The translations under genes and the position numbers were made by a program. Below are positions 7,934-13,897 of a DNA stretch of 64,000 bases, in pieces. Source of the stretch: a virus; the IMG/VR virus record IMGVR_UViG_3300037258_000590, positions 62,001 to 126,000 of that record, one strand, 5' to 3'. Under the pieces are notes generated by a model that saw only the letters and a program-made list of their open reading frames with translations, was not told the origin of the DNA and did not search any database. The number at the start of each line of letters is the position of its first letter. Within the stretch, counting starts at the first letter, position 1.

Positions 7934-8383
7934 TCAGGTCAAGATGGCCAGCAGCATGAGCAGGCACACCGCGGCTGACTCGGCGACCCCGGTGCGGGAA
8001 CCGTCCCTGATGGCCAGGGCCAGCGCTGACCCGGCGGCCAGGGACGCGACGATCAGCACGGCGCCTATTACCGGCAGCCAGCGTGGTGATCCTGGTGCAG
8101 GCAGCGAACCCTGCCGCCTTAGCTCATCTGGCAGAGCAGCGGCCCTGTAAGCCGCGGGTAGCCCGTTCGAACCGGGCAGGCGGCTCTGACGGCCGGTTCC
8201 GGCGCGCGGCGGCACGTACACCGGGACGTCCAGGCCGAACCGGCCGCAAGCCTGGTGCAGGGCCCGGTAGTTTCCGCCGGCCGGCCGCAGGCCCAGCGTC
8301 TGCAGCGCCTCGGCGATAGACCGGCTCTGGCGGACCGCCCGGGTGACGGCCGCGCGGTCGCGCAGGATGCTCTGTACTGGCAT
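7934..8383 (-). CDS. homing-nuclease-type DNA-binding segment plus membrane tail, antisense to tRNA-Thr
   Basis: From the ATG at 8383, the first 50 residues (AVTRAVRQSRSIAEALQTLG, then GGNYRALHQACGRFGLDVP) match the helix-turn-helix motif that accompanies many phage HNH endonucleases. No HNH core follows. The frame then passes through the antisense of the tRNA-Thr at 8113-8185 and ends in a hydrophobic helix (WLPVIGAVLIVASLAAGSAL). The DNA-binding segment looks genuine; the rest may be a chance extension. Confidence 0.4.
   Translation of the reverse strand: MPVQSILRDRAAVTRAVRQSRSIAEALQTLGLRPAGGNYRALHQACGRFGLDVPVYVPPRAGTGRQSRLPGSNGLPAAYRAAALPDELRRQGSLPAPGSPRWLPVIGAVLIVASLAAGSALALAIRDGSRTGVAESAAVCLLMLLAILT
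8113..8185 (+). tRNA. tRNA-Thr(TGT), C33
   Basis: Acceptor GCCGCCT/AGGCGGC, anticodon stem GCGGC/GCCGC, loop CCTGTAA with C33, T loop TTCGAAC, discriminator T. Confidence 0.9.
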
Positions 8384-8419
8384 ACGGCAACGGTACGGCG
8401 GCTGGGCTGCCAGTTCCAG

Positions 8420-8491
8420 TGGGGTGTGGGGTAACCGGCAGCCCGGAGAGTTTTGGTCTCTCTTGTCCAGGTTCGAATCCTGGCACCTCAG
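8420..8491 (+). tRNA. tRNA-Gln(TTG)
   Basis: Acceptor TGGGGTG/CACCTCA, anticodon stem GAGAG/CTCTC, loop TTTTGGT, T arm CCAGG-TTCGAAT-CCTGG, discriminator G. Confidence 0.9.
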
Positions 8492-8605
8492 CAAGGCTGT
8501 CCCAGACACTCAGCGGCAGCCATCCAGTTGCCAGGTAACTGCCCGGTCAGCCGGGCGCTTGACGGTTAATTGTCAGTTAATCGCACTTAATTGCTAGTCA
8601 CGTGT

Positions 8606-8679
8606 GCCTCCGTAGCTCTAGCGGATAGAGCGCCTGCTCGGTACGCAGGAGGTCCCGAGTTCGAATCTCGGTGGAGGCT
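8606..8679 (+). tRNA. tRNA-Thr(GGT), C33
   Basis: Acceptor GCCTCCG/TGGAGGC, anticodon stem CCTGC/GCAGG, loop TCGGTAC with C33, T loop TTCGAAT, discriminator T. Confidence 0.9.
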
Positions 8680-8808
8680 CTGAGCGATGCGCCTCGCTCG
8701 CAAAACCAGGGCGCGGGGTGCGGCTGGTCCTCTCAAAACCAGTTCTTGCCCGCTCTGCGGAGCGGATGTGCGGTGTAAGCCCCGGCCTTGATCCTGCCGG
8801 GCAGCCAT

Positions 8809-8881
8809 GCGGACGTAGCGCAGCTGGTAGCGCGTTACCTTGCCAAGGTAAAGGCCGCGGGTTCGAGACCCGTCGTCCGCT
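8809..8881 (+). tRNA. tRNA-Gly(GCC)
   Basis: Acceptor GCGGACG/CGTCCGC, anticodon stem TTACC/GGTAA, loop TTGCCAA, T loop TTCGAGA, discriminator T. Confidence 0.93.
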
Positions 8882-8915
8882 CGGCCCCGGCCTGGTGAAT
8901 GCAGGCAGGGCTCAT

Positions 8916-8989
8916 GTCCAGGTAGCCCAACGGCAGGAGGCACTGCGCTCAGACCGCAGGATGTGCGGGTTCGAATCCCGCCTTGGACA
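8916..8989 (+). tRNA. tRNA with CAG anticodon (Leu), short variable loop
   Basis: Acceptor GTCCAGG/CTTGGAC, anticodon stem CTGCG/CGCAG, loop CTCAGAC, variable loop about five bases, discriminator A. The D arm is nearly identical to the GAG tRNA at 7857. Confidence 0.82.
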
Positions 8990-9061
8990 CGATGGCGCTG
9001 GAAGGATCACGGCCGCGGGGTCTGCGCGTACCTGGCGGTTCGCCTGCCTTCCCCCATCCTC

Positions 9062-9147
9062 GGAGCATTGGCACAGCGGCAACTGCAGCGCCCTGCTAAG
9101 GCGTACGCCAGGTGACTGGTGCGGAGGTTCGAGTCCTCCATGCTCCG
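9062..9147 (+). tRNA. tRNA-Ser(GCT)
   Basis: Acceptor GGAGCAT/ATGCTCC, loop CTGCTAA, long class II variable arm, T arm GGAGG-TTCGAGT-CCTCC, discriminator G. Confidence 0.9.
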
Positions 9148-9154
9148 CGAACCA

Positions 9155-9239
9155 GGAGGATTCGCCTAGTGGCTTATGGCGCACGCCCGGAAAGCGTGTT
9201 GGGGTAACACCCTCGCAGGTTCAAATCCTGCATCCTCCG
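9155..9239 (+). tRNA. tRNA-Ser(GGA), C33
   Basis: Acceptor GGAGGAT/ATCCTCC, anticodon stem CACGC/GCGTG, loop CCGGAAA with C33, long variable arm, discriminator G. Confidence 0.9.
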
Positions 9240-9626
9240 CTCCCGGCCGGAGGCAAGTAACTATCCGGAGTCTCTTGATTCCAGCCCGTAGTTGGAGCTA
9301 TGTTGGCCTTGGGACGTTGGTGAACACTTGGGCTTCAAACGCAGGGAGCTGTCGTGCTGGTGAAAGCCTGCTACGCGGACCTCGGCCCTGCGTGAGAGGA
9401 ACTGGGGTTCGGCGACACGTGAATGGTCAGTCGGTGACTGGCGCTTGTTGTGGGTCTTGAGGTACCCGTAAGCCGCCGGGGAGCCAGACGGGACCGCGGC
9501 CCCTGAAGGGCAGCATGCGACGCGGAACCAGAGGCACCCAGACAGGAGGCATACCCGCCGTCTTCCCGGCAGCGGGTCACTGCCCAGCCAAAGGAACAGC
9601 AATCCCCGGCGCAGGGTCCTCACCCA
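9240..9626 (+). other. 387-base gap in the tRNA array
   Basis: No tRNA, no convincing ORF on either strand. The sequence is less GC-rich than the surrounding tRNAs and contains several short hairpins, so an unassigned RNA is possible but not supported. Confidence 0.4.
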
Positions 9627-9711
9627 GGAGGATTCGCCTAGTGGCCTATGGCGCCGGCTTTGAATCCCGGTTGGGGTGACACCCTCGCAGGTTCAAATCC
9701 TGCATCCTCCG
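9627..9711 (+). tRNA. tRNA-Ser(TGA)
   Basis: Acceptor GGAGGAT/ATCCTCC, loop TTTGAAT, C-C mismatch closing the anticodon stem, long variable arm, discriminator G. Close copy of the Ser(GGA) gene at 9155. Confidence 0.88.
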
Positions 9712-9724
9712 CTCGCATCACCCA

Positions 9725-9814
9725 GGAGGGGTAAGCCGAGCTGCGGCCTATCGGCACTTGTCCCGAAAACAAGCTGGGAGCAATCCCGTGTGGGTTCGAG
9801 ACCCACCTCCTCCG
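9725..9814 (+). tRNA. tRNA-Ser(CGA), C33
   Basis: Acceptor GGAGGGG/CTCCTCC, anticodon stem CTTGT/ACAAG, loop CCCGAAA with C33, long variable arm, T loop TTCGAGA, discriminator G. Confidence 0.9.
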
Positions 9815-9951
9815 CGTAATATCCTGATTTCTGCGGGGCGTCCTATAGGCAACGCCGCTCAGACGGTAACAGCGCGGTCGTGCGACCCCCTGAGCAGGCC
9901 AGCCAGCAGGCCGCAGCGAGACTGGCCCCCGCGGTGTACTCGCTTCATCCT

Positions 9952-10025
9952 GGGCCGGCAGCACAGTCGGTTCGTGCAGCTGCCTGATACGCAGACGGGC
10001 GCTGGTTCAATTCCAGCCCGGCCCA
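9952..10025 (+). tRNA. tRNA-Ile(GAT)
   Basis: Acceptor GGGCCGG/CCGGCCC, loop CTGATAC, T arm GCTGG-TTCAATT-CCAGC, discriminator A. Confidence 0.88.
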
Positions 10026-10031
10026 CTACAC

Positions 10032-10105
10032 GGCGGTATAGCTCAGTCCGGCAGAGCGATCCCCCCATAAGGGAGAGGCCGGTGGATCGAAGCCACCTAC
10101 CGCTA
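10032..10105 (+). tRNA. tRNA-Met or Ile2 (CAT), C33
   Basis: Acceptor GGCGGTA/TACCGCT, anticodon stem ATCCC/GGGAG with an end mismatch, loop CCCATAA with C33, T loop ATCGAAG. Whether the CAT anticodon is methionine or lysidine-modified isoleucine cannot be told. Confidence 0.82.
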
Positions 10106-10115
10106 CGCAGTTCCC

Positions 10116-10190
10116 GGGCCAGTGGCCAATATGGTGACGGCGCCCGTCTTATATACGGGAAATGTGCAGGTTCAACCCCTGCCTGGCCCA
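10116..10190 (+). tRNA. tRNA-Ile(TAT)
   Basis: Acceptor GGGCCAG/CTGGCCC, anticodon stem CCCGT/ACGGG, loop CTTATAT, T loop TTCAACC. Confidence 0.9.
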
Positions 10191-10241
10191 CGAAAGGAAT
10201 TTCCGTGAACGCTAAACGACCCCTGCGAATATGACTCGCAG

Positions 10242-10314
10242 GAGCCGGTAGCTCAGCGGTATGAGCGGCGGGCCTTTAACCCGCGCGACCTGGGTTCGAA
10301 TCCCAGCCGGCCCA
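10242..10314 (+). tRNA. tRNA-Lys(TTT), C33
   Basis: Acceptor GAGCCGG/CCGGCCC with an A-C mismatch at 2:71, anticodon stem GCGGG/CCCGC, loop CCTTTAA with C33, T arm CTGGG-TTCGAAT-CCCAG. Confidence 0.88.
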
Positions 10315-10321
10315 CGATCAC

Positions 10322-10395
10322 GCGCTGGTAGCTCAGCTGGACAGAGCGACCGTCTTCTAAGCGGCAGGCCCAGGGTTCGAATCCCTGCCGGCGCA
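10322..10395 (+). tRNA. tRNA-Arg(TCT)
   Basis: Acceptor GCGCTGG/CCGGCGC, loop CTTCTAA, D loop with the arginine-type A20, T loop TTCGAAT. Confidence 0.9.
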
Positions 10396-10482
10396 CATGA
10401 ACGGCCGCGCTAAAAGACGGCCCGGTGGAACGGGGCACGTGACCCTGGACTCACAGCGAGCGTCCGTCAAGCGCGAGCACAC

Positions 10483-10555
10483 GCTCCGTTGGAGTAACGG
10501 ACATCTCACCTGGCCCTCAACCAGGAGACTGCCGGTTCGATCCCGGCACGGAGCA
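10483..10555 (+). tRNA. tRNA-Glu(CTC), C33
   Basis: Acceptor GCTCCGT/ACGGAGC, anticodon stem CCTGG/CCAGG, loop CCCTCAA with C33, T loop TTCGATC. Confidence 0.9.
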
Positions 10556-10566
10556 CGCAGTAACCA

Positions 10567-10639
10567 GGCCCCATGGAGCTACTGGCTAAGCCACCGGTCT
10601 TTCACACCGGAGAAGACGGGTCGGAACCGTCTGGGGTCA
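10567..10639 (+). tRNA. tRNA-Glu(TTC)
   Basis: Acceptor GGCCCCA/TGGGGTC, anticodon stem CCGGT/ACCGG, loop CTTTCAC, T loop GTCGGAA. Confidence 0.88.
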
Positions 10640-10640
10640 C

Positions 10641-10714
10641 TGCGGGGTGCAGCAGTTAGGTAGCTGACTGGGCTCATAATCCAGAAGACGCGGGTTCAAA
10701 TCCCGCCCCCGCTA
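10641..10714 (+). tRNA. initiator-like tRNA-fMet(CAT)
   Basis: Loop CTCATAA. Position 1:72 is a T-T mismatch above six G/C-rich pairs, and the D stem has A11:U24; both are hallmarks of bacterial initiator tRNA. The anticodon stem carries a G29-G30-G31 run paired with C, C and U. T loop TTCAAAT, discriminator A. Confidence 0.85.
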
Positions 10715-10718
10715 CTAT

Positions 10719-10789
10719 TCTGGTATCCGTTAACGGTAAACGAGCAGACTGTTAATCTGTCCCTCCTGGTTCGAATCCAGGTACCAGAG
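10719..10789 (+). tRNA. tRNA-Asn(GTT)
   Basis: Acceptor TCTGGTA/TACCAGA, anticodon stem GCAGA/TCTGT, loop CTGTTAA, T loop TTCGAAT, discriminator G. Confidence 0.92.
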
Positions 10790-10865
10790 CGAGGTGCCGC
10801 AAGCCGCTGCACGAAACCGCCACGTGGCCTCATACGGCGGGGAATTGCCCTTTCGCAGCACCCTA

Positions 10866-10939
10866 GGTGACGTAGCACAACCGGCCAGTGCCCCACCCTG
10901 TCACGGTGGATTGTGCGGGTTCGAATCCCGTCGTCATCG
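10866..10939 (+). tRNA. tRNA-Asp(GTC)
   Basis: Acceptor GGTGACG/CGTCATC, anticodon stem CCACC/GGTGG, loop CTGTCAC, T loop TTCGAAT, discriminator G. Confidence 0.92.
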
Positions 10940-11277
10940 CCAGCAATCAGGCCGGGTGCAGCCTGCCGCGGATCGTCGCGTGCGCACCCTGACAGCGGGT
11001 GCCGGCGGCGGCAGAGCGGTCTTACGGCTGCACCCGGCCCTCACCAGGTAAGAGCCGCTCACGGCCCGGACCTGACACACGAACGCAAGACTCAGGGCGG
11101 CTGGTTACGCGATCGCACCCTGACATCCGGAACTGGCCGGAACGATCAACCTGAGTGACCGGCCCGAGACGGCGGCGCCATTCCCAGGGATTAAGCGGGA
11201 CAGCTTTCCCGGACCGCGTAAAGCACAGACCGCATTCCGGCCCCAGCAGGCATTGCACACGCCGGAAGCTTACATAC
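10940..11277 (+). other. spacer in tRNA array, no supported gene
   Basis: A 338-base stretch between tRNA-Asp and tRNA-Val. A minus-strand frame at 11022-11258 (starting MQCLLGPECG) is open but has no supporting features. No tRNA is seen. Confidence 0.4.
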
Positions 11278-11349
11278 GGGCGGCTGGCGCAGCGGCAGCG
11301 CGCTACCCCGACACGGTAGAGGCCACTGGTTCAAATCCAGTGCCGCCCA
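11278..11349 (+). tRNA. tRNA-Val(GAC), C33
   Basis: Acceptor GGGCGGC/GCCGCCC, anticodon stem CTACC/GGTAG, loop CCGACAC with C33, T loop TTCAAAT. Confidence 0.9.
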
Positions 11350-11361
11350 CGTAGTATCCAT

Positions 11362-11434
11362 GCGCCCGCAGCACGACGGATCGTGCAGACGGCTACGAAC
11401 CGGAAGGGTGGGAGTTCGAATCTCTCCGGGCGCG
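11362..11434 (+). tRNA. tRNA-Arg(ACG)
   Basis: Acceptor GCGCCCG/CGGGCGC, loop CTACGAA, only three clear pairs in the anticodon stem, D loop with A20, discriminator G. Would need A-to-I editing by the host TadA enzyme. Confidence 0.85.
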
Positions 11435-11445
11435 CGTAATACCAA

Positions 11446-11517
11446 GGGCGGTTGGCGCAGCGGCAGCGCGGCTCGTTCACACCGAGTAGGCCGCAGGTTC
11501 GATCCCTGCACCGCCCA
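11446..11517 (+). tRNA. tRNA-Val(CAC)
   Basis: Acceptor GGGCGGT/ACCGCCC, anticodon stem GCTCG/CGAGT, loop TTCACAC, T loop TTCGATC. Confidence 0.92.
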
Positions 11518-11520
11518 CTA

Positions 11521-11588
11521 GCTGACGAGAAGCAGGATTGCGGTCGCGACGGCGACCAGGGGTCCGAGTCCCCGTTCTCGTCAGCCCA
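11521..11588 (+). ncRNA. tRNA-like RNA with 11-bp closing stem
   Basis: GCTGACGAGAA (11521-11531) pairs perfectly with TTCTCGTCAGC (11575-11585), then CCA follows. Inside are a 3-bp hairpin, a 6-bp hairpin GGTCGC/GCGACC with a 4-base loop, and a T-arm-like hairpin GGGG-TCCGAGT-CCCC. There is no 7-base anticodon loop, so it is not a decoding tRNA. It lies exactly between tRNA-Val and tRNA-His, inside the array. Confidence 0.6.
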
Positions 11589-11591
11589 CAT

Positions 11592-11665
11592 GGCGGCCGA
11601 AGCCAAACAGGCTGAGGCACTGGACTGTGAATCCAGGTAAGCGGGTTCAAGTCCCGCCGGTCGCC
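11592..11665 (+). tRNA. tRNA-His(GTG)
   Basis: G at -1 faces C73 as required for histidine identity. Acceptor GCGGCCG/CGGTCGC, anticodon stem CTGGA/TCCAG, loop CTGTGAA, T loop TTCAAGT. Confidence 0.93.
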
Positions 11666-11669
11666 CCGC

Positions 11670-11750
11670 GGGTCGTTGGCAGAGCGGACGATTGCGCCTG
11701 GCTGTAAACCAGGTTCTCCGGACACGGTGGTTCAAATCCATCACGGCCCA
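11670..11750 (+). tRNA. tRNA-Tyr(GTA)
   Basis: Acceptor GGGTCGT/ACGGCCC, anticodon stem CCTGG/CCAGG, loop CTGTAAA, class II variable arm, T loop TTCAAAT. Confidence 0.92.
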
Positions 11751-11764
11751 CGTAACCCGGTGGC

Positions 11765-12007
11765 ATGATGGCTGTCGTGGATATCACGATCATGTACCGC
11801 AAAGACGCCGACCACCCGCAGCACGGCGGCAGCGGCGGTGAGGAGTGGCGCATCGAAGCCGTAGGCATCGAAGGCTATGACGGCGACCGGTGCGTTCAGG
11901 CTGTGCTGGATGCGGGCGCGCTGATGAAATCCGCCGCGTACGGAAATGCGCGGTTGATCGTGGAAGGGCTGCGCGGCGCCAGCCCGGATGCTGTGGCAGG
12001 TGCATGA
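11765..12007 (+). CDS. small hypothetical protein
   Basis: An 80-residue acidic protein (MMAVVDITIMYRKDADHPQH) placed inside the tRNA array between tRNA-Tyr and tRNA-Arg(CCG). The N-terminus reads as beta strands, the C-terminus as helices. It is the first of three consecutive plus-strand genes here. No family is recognised. Confidence 0.6.
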   Translation: MMAVVDITIMYRKDADHPQHGGSGGEEWRIEAVGIEGYDGDRCVQAVLDAGALMKSAAYGNARLIVEGLRGASPDAVAGA

Positions 12008-12095
12008 ATGCGCACCGGCCTGGGACTGCTGGCAAGTCTGCAGCCGGAAGCCCAGGCCCTGCCGTTAGCACAGCACGTATGGCAGGATGACCCGC

Positions 12096-12845
12096 ATGGA
12101 ACTGACGCAGCTGGCCCCGCCGGGCCACGGGCTTATCTCCAAGCTGACCGCTGACGATGGCGATTTCCGGGTTACCTGGGATCCCGGCAACCCGGAGGAG
12201 ACCGAGAACGCCCGGCAGGCTTTCGCTGACCTGCGCCGCAGCGGGTACGCAATCCACCGGGTGGAAGGCGGGCGCCGGGAGGTGATCCGTGAGTTCGATC
12301 CGGCGGCCGGAGCCATGCAGCTCGTGGCGCACCGGCCGAACCGCGGCGGCTTATCATGCCCGCGGGAGAGTTCCGGTACTGCCGTGATCCGGAAGCTGCG
12401 TGGCTGGCCAGCGGCAACAGCATGCCCGCAAGTACGGACCCGGCAACCAGGTTCTTCACGTGGTCTGCTGCTGGTTCCGGTGTCATCTGCACGACCGGGA
12501 ATACCGCATCCGGTACGGTTATCGTTTACAGCCCGGACGGGAGTGCAGGCCTGTGGTACGGCACGTTCCCTTCCGGCCCTGGCTCAGGACTACCGCAGGC
12601 ACAGATTGAGCAGCTGGTCGCGGAACACCAGCGCGAGGCGGAAAAAGCTGCCGCGCGCCGCCAGGTCGCTGATGCCAGGGCGCACCAGTTGCTGCTGTCC
12701 CTGCTCGATGAAATCCAGGCAGCGGATTACGCGCAGCATGGCTGGTTCGAGCTGCGCGGCTCGGCAGGCGGCTGGTGGCGCATCCGCGGAGCCGGCCAGG
12801 CGGGGAACGTTGATGAACTGGAAGCTTCAGGCGGCGAGCGGATAG
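12096..12845 (+). CDS. conserved small phage protein, frame extended by overlap
   Basis: The first 92 codons (MELTQLAPPGHGLISKLTAD through HRPNRGG) look like a known actinophage small-protein family with a conserved GHGLI and a DPAA segment near the end. After that the frame stays open for another 155 codons but overlaps the next gene in another frame and reads as low-quality sequence. The functional protein probably ends near 12370; a lost stop codon or small indel is likely. A start at 12087 is also possible. Confidence 0.5.
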   Translation: MELTQLAPPGHGLISKLTADDGDFRVTWDPGNPEETENARQAFADLRRSGYAIHRVEGGRREVIREFDPAAGAMQLVAHRPNRGGLSCPRESSGTAVIRKLRGWPAATACPQVRTRQPGSSRGLLLVPVSSARPGIPHPVRLSFTARTGVQACGTARSLPALAQDYRRHRLSSWSRNTSARRKKLPRAARSLMPGRTSCCCPCSMKSRQRITRSMAGSSCAARQAAGGASAEPARRGTLMNWKLQAASG

Positions 12846-12985
12846 CGTCCTGGTGCTGTCATCCGCCAGGCGCCCTGCCGGACGCTGACGCGTACATCGC
12901 CCAGATGCTGCACCTGGCTGCTGACGAGCCTGGGTTCCGGGCCGCCGGCAACAGGACCGGGCGGCGCCAGCCTGCCGCAGCGTGA
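12356..12985 (+). CDS. hypothetical protein with central coiled region
   Basis: A 209-residue protein starting MPAGEFRYCR. Residues 1-70 look like beta structure (TGNTASGTVIVYSPDG), residues 80-115 form a charged helix (QIEQLVAEHQREAEKAAARR), and the C-terminal part is Trp-rich (GWWRI) with helices. No catalytic motif is seen. It ends just before tRNA-Arg(CCG). Confidence 0.6.
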   Translation: MPAGEFRYCRDPEAAWLASGNSMPASTDPATRFFTWSAAGSGVICTTGNTASGTVIVYSPDGSAGLWYGTFPSGPGSGLPQAQIEQLVAEHQREAEKAAARRQVADARAHQLLLSLLDEIQAADYAQHGWFELRGSAGGWWRIRGAGQAGNVDELEASGGERIASWCCHPPGALPDADAYIAQMLHLAADEPGFRAAGNRTGRRQPAAA

Positions 12986-12989
12986 TCTA

Positions 12990-13061
12990 GCGCCTATCGT
13001 CCAACGGACAGGGCTCTGGCCCCCGAAGCCAGCGATGCAGGTTCGAATCCTGCTGGGCGCG
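12990..13061 (+). tRNA. tRNA-Arg(CCG), C33
   Basis: Acceptor GCGCCTA/TGGGCGC, anticodon stem CTGGC/GCCAG, loop CCCCGAA with C33, T loop TTCGAAT, discriminator G. Confidence 0.9.
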
Positions 13062-13134
13062 CTGGTACCCCGTGAAGCCTCGTGCTAGCTGCGGGCTCCG
13101 CGTGAACGCCCCGCTGCTGAACGGGGTACCTCCT

Positions 13135-13207
13135 GGCGGCATGGCTGAACGGACAGGCCCGCGTCTGCAAAACGTGCGCTAACCCGGTTCGACTCCGGGT
13201 GCCGCTT
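13135..13207 (+). tRNA. tRNA-Cys(GCA)
   Basis: Acceptor GGCGGCA/TGCCGCT, anticodon stem CGCGT/ACGTG, loop CTGCAAA, T loop TTCGACT, discriminator T as expected for cysteine. Confidence 0.92.
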
Positions 13208-13211
13208 CTGA

Positions 13212-13284
13212 TGGCTCGTAGTCCAGCGGACGAGGGCACCGGCCTCCTAAGCCGGGGGCGCGGGTTCGATTCCCGCCGGGCCAG
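13212..13284 (+). tRNA. tRNA-Arg(CCT)
   Basis: Acceptor TGGCTCG/CGGGCCA, anticodon stem CCGGC/GCCGG, loop CTCCTAA, T loop TTCGATT, discriminator G. Last gene of the array. Confidence 0.92.
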
Positions 13285-13322
13285 CAATTCCAGGGCGCTC
13301 ACGCTATGATCGTGGTTCCGTA

Positions 13323-13401
13323 CCTTCCCGGTGCGCTAGCTGGCGGTTACTTCATCATTCTGGATGCGAATCGTGCCGCTGGCGTCTCGATCTCGGGGAG
13401 G
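13323..13401 (+). ncRNA. Y-RNA-like RNA, unit 1 (minimal)
   Basis: The ends pair: CCTTCCCG (13323-13330) with CGGGGAGG (13394-13401). The 5' strand continues GTGCG and the 3' strand is preceded by CTCGATCT, both conserved in all four units. The short interior has no tRNA-like module. It lies in the four-unit tandem directly upstream of the Ro60 gene, which in other bacteria is the usual place for Y RNA genes. Confidence 0.7.
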
Positions 13402-13419
13402 ACTGACCGCGAAACAGTG

Positions 13420-13561
13420 TCTTCCGGTGCGCAGGCAAGCGGGTACTTCGCTGACCATCCAATTTCAGCGGGTAGCTCAGTGGCAGAGCACTCGGCTGAG
13501 CCGAGAGGTCGCGGGTTCGAATCCCGCCCTACGTCCCGCCGCCGATCTTGATCTCGGAAGA
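13420..13561 (+). ncRNA. Y-RNA-like RNA, unit 2 with tRNA-like module
   Basis: TCTTCCG (13420-13426) pairs with CGGAAGA (13555-13561). The stem differs from the other units at several positions but pairing is kept. The interior holds a D-arm sequence (13485-13499), a hairpin CTCGG-CTGAG-CCGAG in place of an anticodon arm, and a perfect T arm GCGGG-TTCGAAT-CCCGC (13511-13527), in normal tRNA order. Confidence 0.75.
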
Positions 13562-13587
13562 ATGCGCGTACAACTGAATACTCCGCA

Positions 13588-13700
13588 CCTCCCGGTGCGA
13601 TTGCTGCGGGTTACTTCGTGGTTCGATTCCGCGCAGTCAGCTTGCCTGGCTGCTGCCCGACTGGCTTGGGCTATCCTGCAGCGCCTTTGACCTCGGGAGG
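13588..13700 (+). ncRNA. Y-RNA-like RNA, unit 3
   Basis: CCTCCCG (13588-13594) pairs with CGGGAGG (13694-13700), again with compensatory changes. GTGCG and GCGGGTTACTTCG follow the 5' strand as in unit 1 and 2. A T-arm-like hairpin (CGTGG-TTCGATT-CCGCG) and a D-arm-like segment follow, suggesting a degenerate tRNA-like module. Confidence 0.68.
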
Positions 13701-13715
13701 AGCACGCGTCACGGC

Positions 13716-13844
13716 GTGCCCGGTGCGCAGGTGAGGAGTTCTTCTCCTGTTAGAGAAAGATGCGGGTTCGAATCCCGCCGCGGCTCCGGCCGTGTAGCTC
13801 AATGGCAGAGCATCTGACCGCCTCGCCGACCTGATCTCGGGCAC
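13716..13844 (+). ncRNA. Y-RNA-like RNA, unit 4 with circularly permuted tRNA mimic
   Basis: GTGCCCG (13716-13722) pairs with CGGGCAC (13838-13844). Inside, the T arm (13762-13778) comes before the D arm (13797-13811). The acceptor halves CGCGGCT and GGCCGTG are joined by two bases and pair over 7 bp. GTTAGA (13749-13754) and TCTGAC (13813-13818) form an anticodon-type stem that leads into the Ro-binding stem. This is the layout described for YrlA-type bacterial Y RNAs. Confidence 0.82.
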
Positions 13845-13897
13845 TATCCGTGACGCCCGCTCCTCCTGCCAGCACAGCAAGCGAGAGGAGCATTTTC

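Noticed and set aside
9240-9626. Possible class II tRNA-Leu or tmRNA in the 387-base gap
   Set aside because: No acceptor pairing or T loop could be matched, and no tag-peptide frame was found.
5651-11744. Minus-strand frames over the tRNA array with motifs such as GFEPRTCRL or GGIRTRTV
   Set aside because: These are antisense translations of tRNA T and anticodon arms, a well-known annotation artefact.
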